DNA of 64,000 nt from Rudaeicoccus suwonensis. Lineage in GTDB: Bacteria > Actinomycetota > Actinomycetes > Actinomycetales > Dermatophilaceae. The notes beneath the pieces were generated by a model. The model saw nothing but the letters and a program-made list of their open reading frames with translations, was not told the origin of the DNA and ran no database searches. Below, piece after piece: positions 35,263 through 44,448 of this stretch; the stretch's first letter is position 1, and the number at the start of each line of letters is the position of its first letter. The DNA is taken from contig NZ_VIVQ01000001.1 in NCBI RefSeq assembly GCF_007829035.1, positions 1,736,001 to 1,800,000 of the forward strand, in the 5' to 3' direction. Both the position numbers and the translations under genes were made by a program.

Positions 35263-36012
35263 TCACTCCGAGTTGCTCGGACCGCACATGTTGAGCACCG
35301 TCGTCATCGCAGACTTCTCCGCGGCTGTCACCCAGAGGCCGTAGGCGGCCTTCACCACGATCTGCTTCTCGACATACGTGCACCGGTAGGCCTTGTTCGG
35401 CGGCAACCACGACGCGGCATCCGCATCGCCCTTCGCCGCGTTCTGACTGCCGTCCACCGCCAGCAATTCACGTGGGTCGTTGGCGAAGTCCCGCCGCTTC
35501 GTCGCATTCCAGTAGCTCGCCCCTGTCTGCCAGGCATCGCCGAGCGCGACCAGGTGATCGATCTGTATGACGGAGCTTGTCGAGCGACCGCGATGAAACG
35601 AAATACGCTCTCCCGTATATGGATCCAGCAGCACGCCGGTCAGGATCACGCAGTTGTGCGTGTCCGGTTTGACGGTGATCGCCGTGAGATCGCGCCGGAG
35701 GATGTCGTTGCGGGTGTCGCAGCCGTTGTGACCATCGGCGACCGACACGTCATCGGACCACGCGGGCCCGAACTGCGCCCTGCTGTACCCGGTCATCGGC
35801 GCGCGACCCTTCACCTGCAGCGTCGCCAACTGAGCCAGTGCCTGCCGCGCGGCGGGAGCGAGCGGCGCGATGCCCGCCGGGCCCGACGCGGACGGCCCTC
35901 CGGTTGCGCTGGCCCTCGGAGCAGTCGACGGTGCCGAACCAGCGCACCCGGCGGTCGTGCCGGCGATGGCGAGGGCCGTCAATGCGGTGACGGCCACCTG
36001 GTGTGAACGCAT
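35263..36012 (-). CDS. Secreted HNH-type nuclease lipoprotein (DUF1524)
   Basis: A 249-residue exported protein. The signal peptide ends in a lipobox (GTTAGC, Cys about 23), followed by an Ala/Ser/Pro linker. The DUF1524/GmrSD-like HNH domain follows: DTRNDILRRD, GVLLDPYTGERI, QIDHLVALGDAWQTGA (D-H metal pair), then NDPRELLAVDGSQNAAKGD and a C-terminal CTYVEKQIVVK segment. Related secreted actinobacterial proteins are extracellular DNases. A strong GGGGAGG ribosome-binding site precedes ATG 36012. It could scavenge DNA or act against competitors. Confidence 0.88.
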   Translation of the reverse strand: MRSHQVAVTALTALAIAGTTAGCAGSAPSTAPRASATGGPSASGPAGIAPLAPAARQALAQLATLQVKGRAPMTGYSRAQFGPAWSDDVSVADGHNGCDTRNDILRRDLTAITVKPDTHNCVILTGVLLDPYTGERISFHRGRSTSSVIQIDHLVALGDAWQTGASYWNATKRRDFANDPRELLAVDGSQNAAKGDADAASWLPPNKAYRCTYVEKQIVVKAAYGLWVTAAEKSAMTTVLNMCGPSNSE

Positions 36013-36195
36013 GAGCCTCCCCCTCAGGACAGATCGGCAACGTATCGGAAGCGTTCTGGACGCAGCCGCGCGGCATACGTCATCAGGATGATGACAGGGC
36101 GGTGTCGTATCGTCCGCGCGGCAGAAGCCCCGGGCGTCTGACCTGCCCTACGCTGACGCCGTTGCCCGTGCCAGCCACCGTCCCGAAAGCGAATC

Positions 36196-37092
36196 GTGAG
36201 TCACCTCAGTTATCTGCAAGCCACCGTGATGGGGCTGCTCCAAGGAGTCACGGAACTGTTCCCGGTCTCCAGCCTCGGCCACTCCTTGCTGGTGCCGGCC
36301 TGGATCGGCGGGTCGTGGTCCGCACTGGTGACCCAGCAGGACTCCAAGGGTGCAACGCCTTTCCTGGCGTTCATCGTGGCGCTGCACGTGGCGACCGCTC
36401 TGGCCCTCATCGCCTTCCAGTGGCGTGACTGGTTGCAGGTGCTCGGTGGCATCGGTGATCTCGTCCGCGACCGCAGGATCTCGACACCCCGCTCGCGACT
36501 GACGGCGCTGCTCGTCGCCGCGACGATTCCGATCGGCATCATCGGCCTGGTGCTCGACAAACCGCTGCGCACCGTGTTCTCTCACCCGCTGGCGGCCGCG
36601 ATCTTCCTGACCGCCAACGGCGTCGTGCTGTTCATCGTCGAACGCCTCACCCAGCGTGCGCGCACTCAACCACAGCCGGCGCACTCCGCCGACGAAGGTC
36701 ACGCCGAGACCGACTTCTCGCGGACCGGTTTCGTGGAGGCGATCGCGATCGGCACCAGCCAGGTGCTGGCATTGCTGCCCGGGATCTCGCGCTCCGGTGT
36801 GACGATCTCGGCCGGTCTGCTGCGCGGCTGGTCGCACGAGAAGGCAGTGCACTTCGCCTTCCTGCTCGCGACCCCCGTGATCCTGGCCGCCGGCGTGCTG
36901 AAGGTGCCCGAACTGTTCGGCCCGGAAGGCAAGGGCATCGGCGGTGAGGTGATGGTCGGCTTCGTCGTCGCCTTTGCAGCGGCCTACGTCTCGGCGCGCT
37001 TCCTGACCCGCTTCCTGCGCACCCGGACGCTGTATCCCTTCGTGATCTACTGCCTGATCGCCGGGATCATCAGCATCATCCGCTTCGCCTGA
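36196..37092 (+). CDS. uppP: Undecaprenyl-diphosphatase (UppP/BacA family)
   Basis: A 298-residue membrane protein. The first conserved motif is LLQGVTELFPVSSLGHS and the second PGISRSGVTISAGLLRG, both catalytic-site elements of UppP, which dephosphorylates undecaprenyl diphosphate to recycle the cell-wall carrier. The first Glu of the canonical VEGLTEFLP motif is Gln here, as in a divergent actinobacterial clade. About eight hydrophobic segments and an insertion after motif 1 (QQDSKGATPF) make it slightly longer than the E. coli protein. GTG start at 36196. It shares a 183-base divergent region with the nuclease gene. Confidence 0.9.
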   Translation: MSHLSYLQATVMGLLQGVTELFPVSSLGHSLLVPAWIGGSWSALVTQQDSKGATPFLAFIVALHVATALALIAFQWRDWLQVLGGIGDLVRDRRISTPRSRLTALLVAATIPIGIIGLVLDKPLRTVFSHPLAAAIFLTANGVVLFIVERLTQRARTQPQPAHSADEGHAETDFSRTGFVEAIAIGTSQVLALLPGISRSGVTISAGLLRGWSHEKAVHFAFLLATPVILAAGVLKVPELFGPEGKGIGGEVMVGFVVAFAAAYVSARFLTRFLRTRTLYPFVIYCLIAGIISIIRFA

Positions 37093-37233
37093 GCCGGCCT
37101 CGAGGTCTGACACCAGCTTTCATCCGACGTTCACCCGTCGTTCCTCGCGCGTCCCAAGCCCTCCCAGGAGTACACCCCAGCATCGTCGTGCCCGTCCACG
37201 ACACCGGGTCGTGGACCGCCTCGAAGGACTGCC

Positions 37234-38835
37234 ATGTCGGATGTGTCTCGTCGGAATCTGCTGCGGGGTTCTGCAGCAGTCGGAATCGCCGGAGCCGGGA
37301 CGGCTCTGCTGCAGTCGAAGGCCTTCGCCGCCCCGACCCTGGTCACCGGGCCGGCCGTGGCAGGTGCACCGACTGCGCAACAGATCCACCTGCAGTATGG
37401 CGGCGACCCGCGCACCCAGATGACGGTCTCGTGGGCGACGCCGGCATCGGTGCGCCGGCCGCGAGTGCGCCTCAGCGATCAGCACGGCCACGTCATACGT
37501 GAGGTGCCTGCCGACACCCGCAGCTACGTCGACGGCATCAACAAGGTCGAGACGATCTGCCACCACGGCAGCATCGGCGGTCTGCGACCGGGGGCGACCT
37601 ACGTCTATGACATCCTCGCCGACGGCGCCGCGCCCGTGCGCGGCACGATGACCACGGCGCCCGCGGGCCCGGCAGCCTTCCGGTTCACCAGCTTCGGCGA
37701 CCTGTCGACACCGAACACCGCGTGGAAGAAGTCCTCGCTCAACGCGGCGACCGCCGTCCACCAGGTCGCGGCCTTCAACCCGTTGTTCCACCTGCACAAC
37801 GGCGACCTGTCCTACGCGAACGACAACCAGCAGTCGCAGCCGCAGGTGTGGGGCGACTTCATGAACAACATCCAGACCGCAGCCGGCCACATCCCGTGGA
37901 TGCCCGCCCTGGGTAACCATGAGACGGAGTGGGGCAACGGGCCGCTGGGCTATGCGTCATACCAAACACGGTTCGCGTTGCCGGACAACGGATTTCAGCG
38001 GCAAGGCTGGCAGGGCAACTGGTACAGCTTCCAGGTCGGCTCGGTGCTCTTCGTCGCGCTGGACGCCAACGACGTGATCTACCAGAACGACGGCTCGGCC
38101 AATCCGGACGCCTCGAAACAAGGGCTCTACATCCGTGGCTACAGCGGCGGCGCGCAGCAGCGCTGGCTGGAGCAGACGCTCCGAGCGGCGCGGCGCGACC
38201 CGGGCATCGACTGGATCATCCCGTTCCAGCACCAACTGGCGATGTCGTCATCCGCAAGTGGATCCGGCGGCGACCTCGGCATCCGGGAGGCATTCATGCC
38301 ACTGTTCGACGTATATGACGTCGACCTGGTGCTGTGCGGTCACGACCATGACTACGAACGCACCTACACGGTGCACGGGGTCGACCACGGCAGTGACTGG
38401 CTACGCCCACAGGTGGTCGGCACCGGTCTGCGCACGATCGACGTCACCCACGGCCGGGTGCACCTGACCCTCGGCGGCGGCGGAACCTCCGGACACGACG
38501 ACGTGTATGGCGCAGACACCGTCGGCTCGAACCCGGTGTATGGCGGCGACCCGGTCGCGCAGGTCTACACCGACCGTCCGGCCGACGCGATCTTCAAGGC
38601 GGACGCCAGCGGGTCCGAGATCGCCACCTGGTCGGCAGTGCGTGACAGCGACACCTCGCACCCGTGGGGCGTCGCGACATTCGACGTGGACCCTGGCTCC
38701 TGGCACAGCGGTCAGACGTCCATCAAGGTGACCTACTGGCACACGCCGGCGGCTACCCTGGCGAACCCGTTCCCCGCGCCGACGCCGTTCGATTCGTTCA
38801 CGCTGACCAAGACTCGCTCACACGGCTGGGGCTGA
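37234..38835 (+). CDS. Secreted purple acid phosphatase-like metallophosphoesterase
   Basis: A 533-residue protein with a Tat signal (SRRNLLRGSAAVGI...AFAAP). A fibronectin-like N-domain (residues about 50-140, HLQYGGDPRTQMTVSWATP) precedes the catalytic domain with FTSFGDLSTP, HNGDLSYAND, ALGNHETE, PFQHQLAMS and GHDHDYERTY, which supply the metal ligands of purple acid phosphatases (Asp, Asp-Tyr, Asn-His, His, His-x-His). It releases phosphate from organic phosphates outside the cell. Its 3' end overlaps the last 18 bases of the convergent znuB-like gene. Confidence 0.9.
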   Translation: MSDVSRRNLLRGSAAVGIAGAGTALLQSKAFAAPTLVTGPAVAGAPTAQQIHLQYGGDPRTQMTVSWATPASVRRPRVRLSDQHGHVIREVPADTRSYVDGINKVETICHHGSIGGLRPGATYVYDILADGAAPVRGTMTTAPAGPAAFRFTSFGDLSTPNTAWKKSSLNAATAVHQVAAFNPLFHLHNGDLSYANDNQQSQPQVWGDFMNNIQTAAGHIPWMPALGNHETEWGNGPLGYASYQTRFALPDNGFQRQGWQGNWYSFQVGSVLFVALDANDVIYQNDGSANPDASKQGLYIRGYSGGAQQRWLEQTLRAARRDPGIDWIIPFQHQLAMSSSASGSGGDLGIREAFMPLFDVYDVDLVLCGHDHDYERTYTVHGVDHGSDWLRPQVVGTGLRTIDVTHGRVHLTLGGGGTSGHDDVYGADTVGSNPVYGGDPVAQVYTDRPADAIFKADASGSEIATWSAVRDSDTSHPWGVATFDVDPGSWHSGQTSIKVTYWHTPAATLANPFPAPTPFDSFTLTKTRSHGWG

Positions 38836-39690
38836 CTCCCCCATCGCCGATCGCGGGACGCGGGTGCGCGGGTCCTTGCGCAGACGTTCCGCACCAAGTG
38901 ACACCAGATAGGTCGCGAAACTGATGAAGGTGATGAAGACGCTTGCCTTCATGTTGGTCGAGATCAGCACCACGCTCAGCACGAATCCGCCGACTGCTGC
39001 GAGCAGTGCGAACGCGATCGAAAGCCCGCTGACCGCAAGCGGATTGGCGGTCCAACGACGAGCTGCTGCTGCCGGAGTGATGGTCAGGCTCAACACCAGC
39101 AGGGTGCCGACGATCTGCGCCGCCTCGGTGACGGTGATCGCCAGGACGAACAAGAAGACCAGCCCGAGTTTGTCGACGGCAACACCACGAGCGCTTGCGA
39201 CGTCGGCGTCCACCGACGCGAACAGCAAGGGCCGGTAGATCCCGACCATGACGACCAGCACGATGAGTGTCACGATCGCCAGGATGAGCAGATCGCTGGT
39301 GCTGACCGACACGATCGAGCCGAACAGGATGTTCGTCGCCGCCGAGGCGTACCCCTGGTAGAAGGTCAGCAGGAAGACGCCGAATCCGAGGCCGAAGGCG
39401 AGCACCACGCCGATCGCGGTGTTTCGTTCGCTGCGCCGCCGGCCGAGGAGGCCGATGGCGGCTGCGACCACGAACGACCCGACCAGCGCGCCGGTCACCG
39501 CATCGTTGACGATCAGCAGGCCGGCGACCGCGGTCGGGAACGCGAGCTCCGCGGTGCCGTGCACGGCGAAGGCCATGTCCCGCGTCACGACGAACGGCGC
39601 CACGAGTCCACTGGCGAGCGCGATCAGCGTCGCGGCGATGAGCGCGTGCTGTGCCCACGGCTGCTGCAGGTACATCCACGTCTGGCTCAC
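38818..39690 (-). CDS. Metal ABC transporter permease (ZnuB/MntB family)
   Basis: A 290-residue integral membrane protein with eight or nine hydrophobic segments. GTAELAFPTAVAG and SAATNILFGSIVSVS are family-typical stretches of the ABC-3 metal permeases (ZnuB, TroC, MntB). It forms the membrane channel of the importer. GTG start at 39690 overlaps the stop of the ATPase gene by four bases (GTGA). Third gene of a binding-protein, ATPase, permease operon. Confidence 0.9.
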   Translation of the reverse strand: MSQTWMYLQQPWAQHALIAATLIALASGLVAPFVVTRDMAFAVHGTAELAFPTAVAGLLIVNDAVTGALVGSFVVAAAIGLLGRRRSERNTAIGVVLAFGLGFGVFLLTFYQGYASAATNILFGSIVSVSTSDLLILAIVTLIVLVVMVGIYRPLLFASVDADVASARGVAVDKLGLVFLFVLAITVTEAAQIVGTLLVLSLTITPAAAARRWTANPLAVSGLSIAFALLAAVGGFVLSVVLISTNMKASVFITFISFATYLVSLGAERLRKDPRTRVPRSAMGESAPAV

Positions 39691-40514
39691 GACGCGATCA
39701 CCTCGGTCGGGCCGCAGTGGTGCGACTTGTCCGGCGACTCGCCGCCGCCGACCACGATGACACGTCCGCGCACGCGCAACACGTCGATCGGCGTGCCGTA
39801 CAGCTGTGTCAACCGCTCGCTGGTGAGCACCTCCTCCGGCGTGCCGGTGGCCCAGTTGCCCGACACCAGATACAGGATCCGATCAACCATCGGCAGAATC
39901 GGGTTGATCTCGTGGGTCACCATCAGGATCGCGGTGTCCGAGGCGCGCCGGCGCCGGTCGATCAGGTCGAGCACGCCCTCCTGGTGGTTCAGGTCGAGCG
40001 ACGTCAGCGGCTCGTCGCAGAGCAACACGTCTGGATCGCTGATCAGTGCCTGTGCGATCCGCAGCCGCTGCTGCTCACCTCCCGACAGACGACCGATCGG
40101 CACATTCGCGTATGCCGTCGCGCCCACCGCCTCGATGGCCTCGTCCACTCGCGCACGTGCGGCGCGGGTGGGCCACGGCATACCGAACCGGTGCCCGTCG
40201 ACTCCCATCGTCACCAGATCGCGTCCGCGCAGGCCGAGGTCGGCGTCGAAGATCTTCTGCTGCGGCACATAGCCGACGGTCGAGCTGCCGCGGGTGGGCT
40301 CACGACCGGCGACGGTCAACGAGCCGCCGGCCAGTGGCAGCAGACCGAGGAGTGCCTTCAGCAGCGAGGTCTTGCCCGTTCCGTTGGGGCCGAGGATGGC
40401 GACGAACTCGCCTGGCAACACGTCGAGTTCGAGGTGCTCCCACAGGGTGCGCCCACCCACCACGAGCTTCGCGTCCCGGAAAGAGACGGCCGGTTGCCGG
40501 TCCGTGTGCGCCAT
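39687..40514 (-). CDS. Metal ABC transporter ATPase (ZnuC/MntA-like)
   Basis: A 275-residue ABC ATPase: Walker A GPNGTGKTSLLKALLG, Q-loop VGYVPQQ, signature LSGGEQQRLRIAQAL, Walker B VLLCDEPLTSLD and switch MVTHEIN. It resembles the ZnuC group and powers the permease. ATG at 40514 overlaps the last base of the binding-protein stop; the stop overlaps the permease start. The C-terminal extension (RVIVVGGGESPDKSHHCGP) has two His and a Cys, possibly a metal-sensing tail. Confidence 0.93.
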   Translation of the reverse strand: MAHTDRQPAVSFRDAKLVVGGRTLWEHLELDVLPGEFVAILGPNGTGKTSLLKALLGLLPLAGGSLTVAGREPTRGSSTVGYVPQQKIFDADLGLRGRDLVTMGVDGHRFGMPWPTRAARARVDEAIEAVGATAYANVPIGRLSGGEQQRLRIAQALISDPDVLLCDEPLTSLDLNHQEGVLDLIDRRRRASDTAILMVTHEINPILPMVDRILYLVSGNWATGTPEEVLTSERLTQLYGTPIDVLRVRGRVIVVGGGESPDKSHHCGPTEVIAS

Positions 40515-41413
40515 CAGCCACCGAGCGCTGTCAGTAACGCCTGGGCCTGACTCAGCTGCCAGGCCTGGTAGTCCTTGGCGGTCGGTGGCATCGTCTCGGT
40601 CACGGGCACGATCGGCACCCCGCTGGACGTGGCGAGCGCCTTCAGCTGATCGGTCTGGGCATCGGTCACCTGGGCGTTGTACAGCAGGGCCTTGACGGTG
40701 TGTGTCTTGAGGGCCTGATCGAATGCCGCCGTGTCGGCCGGGCTCGGGTCGTCGCCGTCTTCAACCGCCTGGGTGAAGCTGGCCGGGATCCCCAGATCCA
40801 GACCGGCAGCCTGCACCAGGTAGCCCGGCACGCGCTCGGTGTAGGCGATCTTGGTGCCGGCATACTTCGTCTTGATCTTGTCGATGACCGCAGTGATCGG
40901 CGCCAGGCTCTTGGTGAAGGCGGCGGCGTTGGCCCTGAACGTCGCTGCGTTGTCCGGCTGGATCTTGCCCAGATCGGCGGCAATCGCAGTGGCCAACTCG
41001 GGCATCTTGGCGGTGTCGTACCACAGGTGCGGGTTCGGGTTGCTGCCGCCGATGCCGAGCACCTTCGACGCCGTGATCACCGTGCGGTTGCTGTCGGGTG
41101 CGGTCTGCAGCAGTTGGTTCATGAAGTCGTCGTAACCGACACCGTTGTCGACGACGAGCCGTGCGCTCTCGATGTCGGCGGCATTCTTGGCACTGGATTC
41201 GTACTCGTGCGGATCGGTGTTCGGGTCACTGATGATCGAGGTCACCTTGACGTGAGAGCCGCCGATCTGACTGACGATGTTGCCGTAGAAGTTCTCCCCC
41301 GCGACCACCGAGATGGTGCCCGTCGCGGAGCTTCCACTGTTGCTGCTTCCGCACGCACTGAGGCTCGCGGCCAGGGCCACCCCGACACCCGCCGCGATCA
41401 ACCGGTTCTTCAT
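40514..41413 (-). CDS. Metal ABC transporter substrate-binding lipoprotein (ZnuA/PsaA family)
   Basis: A 299-residue lipoprotein with lipobox SLSAC (Cys about 21). It belongs to the cluster A-I metal binders: ligand candidates are His in DPHEYE, His in NPHLWYD, Glu in YTERVPGYL and Glu/Asp in VTETMPP. The H-H-E-acid set resembles Mn binders such as PsaA more than the H-H-H set of ZnuA, and no His-rich loop is present. The upstream box, however, looks like a Zur site. Zn is my first reading, Mn the alternative. First gene of the operon. Confidence 0.88.
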   Translation of the reverse strand: MKNRLIAAGVGVALAASLSACGSSNSGSSATGTISVVAGENFYGNIVSQIGGSHVKVTSIISDPNTDPHEYESSAKNAADIESARLVVDNGVGYDDFMNQLLQTAPDSNRTVITASKVLGIGGSNPNPHLWYDTAKMPELATAIAADLGKIQPDNAATFRANAAAFTKSLAPITAVIDKIKTKYAGTKIAYTERVPGYLVQAAGLDLGIPASFTQAVEDGDDPSPADTAAFDQALKTHTVKALLYNAQVTDAQTDQLKALATSSGVPIVPVTETMPPTAKDYQAWQLSQAQALLTALGG

Positions 41414-41433
41414 CACTGTCCTCTTGCGTTTGT

Positions 41434-41455
41434 TATTGACAATCATTCTCGTCAA
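41434..41455. promoter_or_regulatory. Zur-like box upstream of the metal-transport operon
   Basis: TATTGACAATCATTCTCGTCAA has the AATCATT core of actinobacterial Zur boxes and outer TTGAC/GTCAA arms that form a dyad. It lies about 20 bases before the binding-protein ATG, where Zur with zinc bound would repress. Confidence 0.7.
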
Positions 41456-41556
41456 CAAGGTTAACAGCAAGCGGCGGGTGCTCATGACCGGGCTGTACGA
41501 CGCAGCCCGGGTCGTCTGACGCAACACCCTCCCGACAGCACGCTTTGAGCGCGGCG

Positions 41557-41604
41557 CGACAACGGGCGCCCGTCGCGACGGATCGCGCCGGACGCCCGGT
41601 GTCG
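41557..41604 (-). terminator. Hairpin after the aminopeptidase C gene
   Basis: Arms of 12 bases (41557-41568 with 41593-41604, one mismatch) enclose a G/C-rich loop that can itself fold. The structure lies just downstream of the pepC stop on the minus strand. No clear T-run follows, as is common in high-GC genomes. Confidence 0.45.
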
Positions 41605-41621
41605 GTGCGAGCAGGCAGTTC

Positions 41622-42950
41622 TCAGGCGAGGGAACCCATCGGATCCCAGGCAGGCAGCACGATCGGCTCGGCATCGAGCGCGTCGCGCAGTCGCGGGCTG
41701 AGCTTGTCCCTGCGGGCGGCGATCTCGAAGACGTACTCACCGAACCACGAGTCGTTCATCGTGTAGAACCCCTTGTCCGCGTGCTCGTCACCCCAGGAGT
41801 TCTCGACGCGCCACTTGCGCGGCATGTCACCGTCGAGGTCGACGCCGGTCAGCAGCATGGCGTGTGTCATCAGCGTCTCGTGGTACTCCAACCGGGCAGC
41901 CTTGTCGAGAGAGAAGGCTGTGTCATAGATCCCGGCGAAGTCGTAGAGCTCGGCATCCCAGACGCCGGCGTTGCGCTGCATCATCTTGCCCACGTCGCAC
42001 CCGAACCACACCGGCTCGCCATCGACGATCGCCTCGGCCGCGAGCTTGCGCAACTCGTCGGCCTGGACATTCAGGTATCGCACGGGGTCGCCGCCGACGA
42101 TGTTGCCCAGTTGGTCGACGGTGAAGGTGCGACCGCGTGGGCTGCTCGGACGTGGGTCATCGACCAGGCAGACGTAGTCGTCCACGTCGATGGTGAGATA
42201 GCGCTCGGCGAACTCCAGCGGCGACATCATGCCGGCCCGGTGGAACTCACCGGAGTCGTCGGTCCACTGCCACTCGAAGCGCTCCGGCGGTGTCCCCAGA
42301 TGGATGGCGAGGATCCGGTATGCCGCAGCCATCGTCCGCGAGCGCACCTGTTCGACGTCTTCGGGCGAGCCGGCCGAGCGCACGTCACGAGCGGCTTCGC
42401 GCAGCAAGCTGCGAAGGTGTGAGTTCATCGGGGCGGTCTCGGATGACGAATGGCTTTCCGGCATCACGGTTTTGGGCACCAACCCGTGTTTCTTGACGAG
42501 CGCGGCAAACATGTTCCACTGCCCGCCGTCACCCATGACGTCCTGCATCACGAAGCCGAGCGTCCGGTCGTCGGTGGGTCGGTCCGACAACTGCGCCATC
42601 GACTCGAGGAAGTAGTTGCAGCGCTCCAGCTTGTCCCAGAACAGCAGGTGGTTCTGCGAGAACTCGAACTCCTTGAGCCCCAGACGCTTCATGGCACCGG
42701 GGCGCAGCAGGTTGAGGCCCGCGAACATCCAGCAGCGGCCGCTCTTCTTCTGGTTGGTGACGCTCCACGAGTCGAGTCGGTGCGACATCGAGGTGTCGAT
42801 GCTGGTGAGGATCTCGCGGTCGAGCGCAACGTCGGCCACGGCCGTCTGTGTCACTGCGTTCTGCACGATCCGGTTGACCGGTCGTGAGTCGAAGTCCTTC
42901 TTGAGTAATTCGACGTCCTGCTCGGTGAGAGAGTGGGTCATGTTCGCCAT
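41622..42950 (-). CDS. pepC: Aminopeptidase C (bleomycin hydrolase family, C1B)
   Basis: A 442-residue cysteine peptidase. The catalytic Cys is in KKSGRCWMFAGLN (about residue 73), His in MTHAMLLTGVD and Asn in WRVENSWGDEHADKGF, the triad of PepC/bleomycin hydrolase. SQNHLLFWDKLER and the long helical insert between Cys and His are also typical. The cytoplasmic hexameric enzyme removes N-terminal residues from peptides. Start ATG at 42950; the second Met at residue 4 is also possible. It lies downstream of an MFS gene in the same direction. Confidence 0.95.
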   Translation of the reverse strand: MANMTHSLTEQDVELLKKDFDSRPVNRIVQNAVTQTAVADVALDREILTSIDTSMSHRLDSWSVTNQKKSGRCWMFAGLNLLRPGAMKRLGLKEFEFSQNHLLFWDKLERCNYFLESMAQLSDRPTDDRTLGFVMQDVMGDGGQWNMFAALVKKHGLVPKTVMPESHSSSETAPMNSHLRSLLREAARDVRSAGSPEDVEQVRSRTMAAAYRILAIHLGTPPERFEWQWTDDSGEFHRAGMMSPLEFAERYLTIDVDDYVCLVDDPRPSSPRGRTFTVDQLGNIVGGDPVRYLNVQADELRKLAAEAIVDGEPVWFGCDVGKMMQRNAGVWDAELYDFAGIYDTAFSLDKAARLEYHETLMTHAMLLTGVDLDGDMPRKWRVENSWGDEHADKGFYTMNDSWFGEYVFEIAARRDKLSPRLRDALDAEPIVLPAWDPMGSLA

Positions 42951-42992
42951 GAACTCACACTCTCACGCAGGGCGTGCCACTTGGCAACGGTG

Positions 42993-44324
42993 TCATTTGT
43001 TGGTTGCCGAATCCACACGCTCGTGCGCGCGCTCGAAGTCGTCGATCGCACCGGCGGCGCCGCCGAACTCGTCTCCGAATTCACCCGCGACGAGTTGATC
43101 CTCGTCCGCTCCGGCCACCGAGTGGCCGTCCTCGTCCATGCCTTTGTCGGCGTTCTGCAGGGTGCGGTGGGCGGTCGACAACAGCGCAGCGGCGACGAGT
43201 GCGCTTCCGGCCGCGATGGCGAAGGGGACGTGGAGGTTGAAGTGCTCGACCAGCTTGCCCGCCGCGTACGGGGCCAGACCCCCACCGATGAAGCGGACGA
43301 AGCCATATGCCGCTGATGCGACGGGGCGTTCAACCGGCGAGATCACCATGACGGCCTGCGTCGTCAGAGTGTTGTTGATCCCGATCATGATTCCGGCTGC
43401 AATGACAGCGCAGATCAACACGGTGCGATTGGTCGGCCAGATCGCGATGATCGCAAGGTCGACTGCAAAGGCCGCGAGGGCGACATACAGCGTGGGAGCA
43501 GTGCCGAAACGTCGCTGCAGCCGAGGTGCTCCGAACACAGCGAACAACGCGACGAAGATTCCCCAGCCGAAGAAGACCAGGCCGAGCTTGATCGCAGACA
43601 GTTTCATCGGGAACGGCGCGTAACCGAGCATGGTGAAGAACGCCCAGTTGTAGAACAGTGCTGCCAGGCCCATTGTGAGCAGGCCGCGGTGCCGCAGCGC
43701 GCGAATCGGCGCGGTCAGGGACGTGGGATGTTCGGGCTTCGGGGTGGCCGGCAGAAAGAAGACCGTCGCGATCAACGCGATGAGCATCAGCACCGAGACG
43801 CCATAGAACGGGCCGCGCCAGGAGATCGATCCGAGGATGCCGCCGAGCAGCGGCCCGACGGCGATGCCGACACCCAGAGCGGTCTCGTACAGGATGATCG
43901 CGCCCGCAAATCCGCCCGTGGCCGACGAGACGATGACCGCCAGCGAGGTCGCGATGAACAACGCGTTGCCCAGACCCCAGCCGGCGCGGAATCCGACGAT
44001 GCCGCCGATCGATCCGGCGGAGCCTGCGAGTGCTGCAAACACCACGATGAGCACGAGACCGCCGATGAGCGTCTTCTTGGCGCCGATGCGGCTCGAGACC
44101 GCATTGGTGCCGAGCATCGCAACGGCCGTGACGACCAGATAGCTGGTGAACAGCAGCGTCACCTGACTCGGCGAGGCATGCAGCTGGGAGGCGATGGCAG
44201 GCAGGATCGGGTCGACCAAGCCGATGCCCATGAACGACACGACGCACGCGAATGCGACGGCATACACGGCTTTGGGCTGATTCCACATGGATGACTGTTT
44301 GTCATCGACGGCAGCGTGACTCAC
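42993..44324 (-). CDS. MFS transporter (DHA1-like) with polar acidic C-terminal tail
   Basis: A 443-residue permease with about 12 TM segments. FMGIGLVDPILPAIASQL in TM1 and the SSRIGAKKTLIGG loop resemble the Bcr/CmlA-like efflux group. After TM12 there is a 50-residue hydrophilic tail rich in Asp and Glu (NADKGMDEDGHS, EFGDEFGG) not normally part of the family. GTG start at 44324 has AAAGG about seven bases upstream. The preceding 44380-44405 stretch is strongly AT-rich and is the likely promoter. Confidence 0.85.
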   Translation of the reverse strand: MSHAAVDDKQSSMWNQPKAVYAVAFACVVSFMGIGLVDPILPAIASQLHASPSQVTLLFTSYLVVTAVAMLGTNAVSSRIGAKKTLIGGLVLIVVFAALAGSAGSIGGIVGFRAGWGLGNALFIATSLAVIVSSATGGFAGAIILYETALGVGIAVGPLLGGILGSISWRGPFYGVSVLMLIALIATVFFLPATPKPEHPTSLTAPIRALRHRGLLTMGLAALFYNWAFFTMLGYAPFPMKLSAIKLGLVFFGWGIFVALFAVFGAPRLQRRFGTAPTLYVALAAFAVDLAIIAIWPTNRTVLICAVIAAGIMIGINNTLTTQAVMVISPVERPVASAAYGFVRFIGGGLAPYAAGKLVEHFNLHVPFAIAAGSALVAAALLSTAHRTLQNADKGMDEDGHSVAGADEDQLVAGEFGDEFGGAAGAIDDFERAHERVDSATNK

Positions 44325-44379
44325 GCGAAAACCTTTCGAACGACGGGGACGTGAACCTGGGAGCGGCGCACGGCAGCAC

Positions 44380-44405
44380 TTTATATCTATATTCTATGTA
44401 AATGC
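44380..44405 (-). promoter_or_regulatory. AT-rich promoter region of the MFS gene
   Basis: A run such as TTTATATCTATATTCTATG stands out against the 66% GC background. On the minus strand it gives several -10-like TATA words about 60 bases before the GTG start. Repeated TATCTATA/TATTCTAT elements could be regulator contacts; I cannot name the regulator. Confidence 0.4.
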
Positions 44406-44448
44406 AACCGCGTCATCCCGACATCGTTCGGTATGCCGGAGCTCCCCT

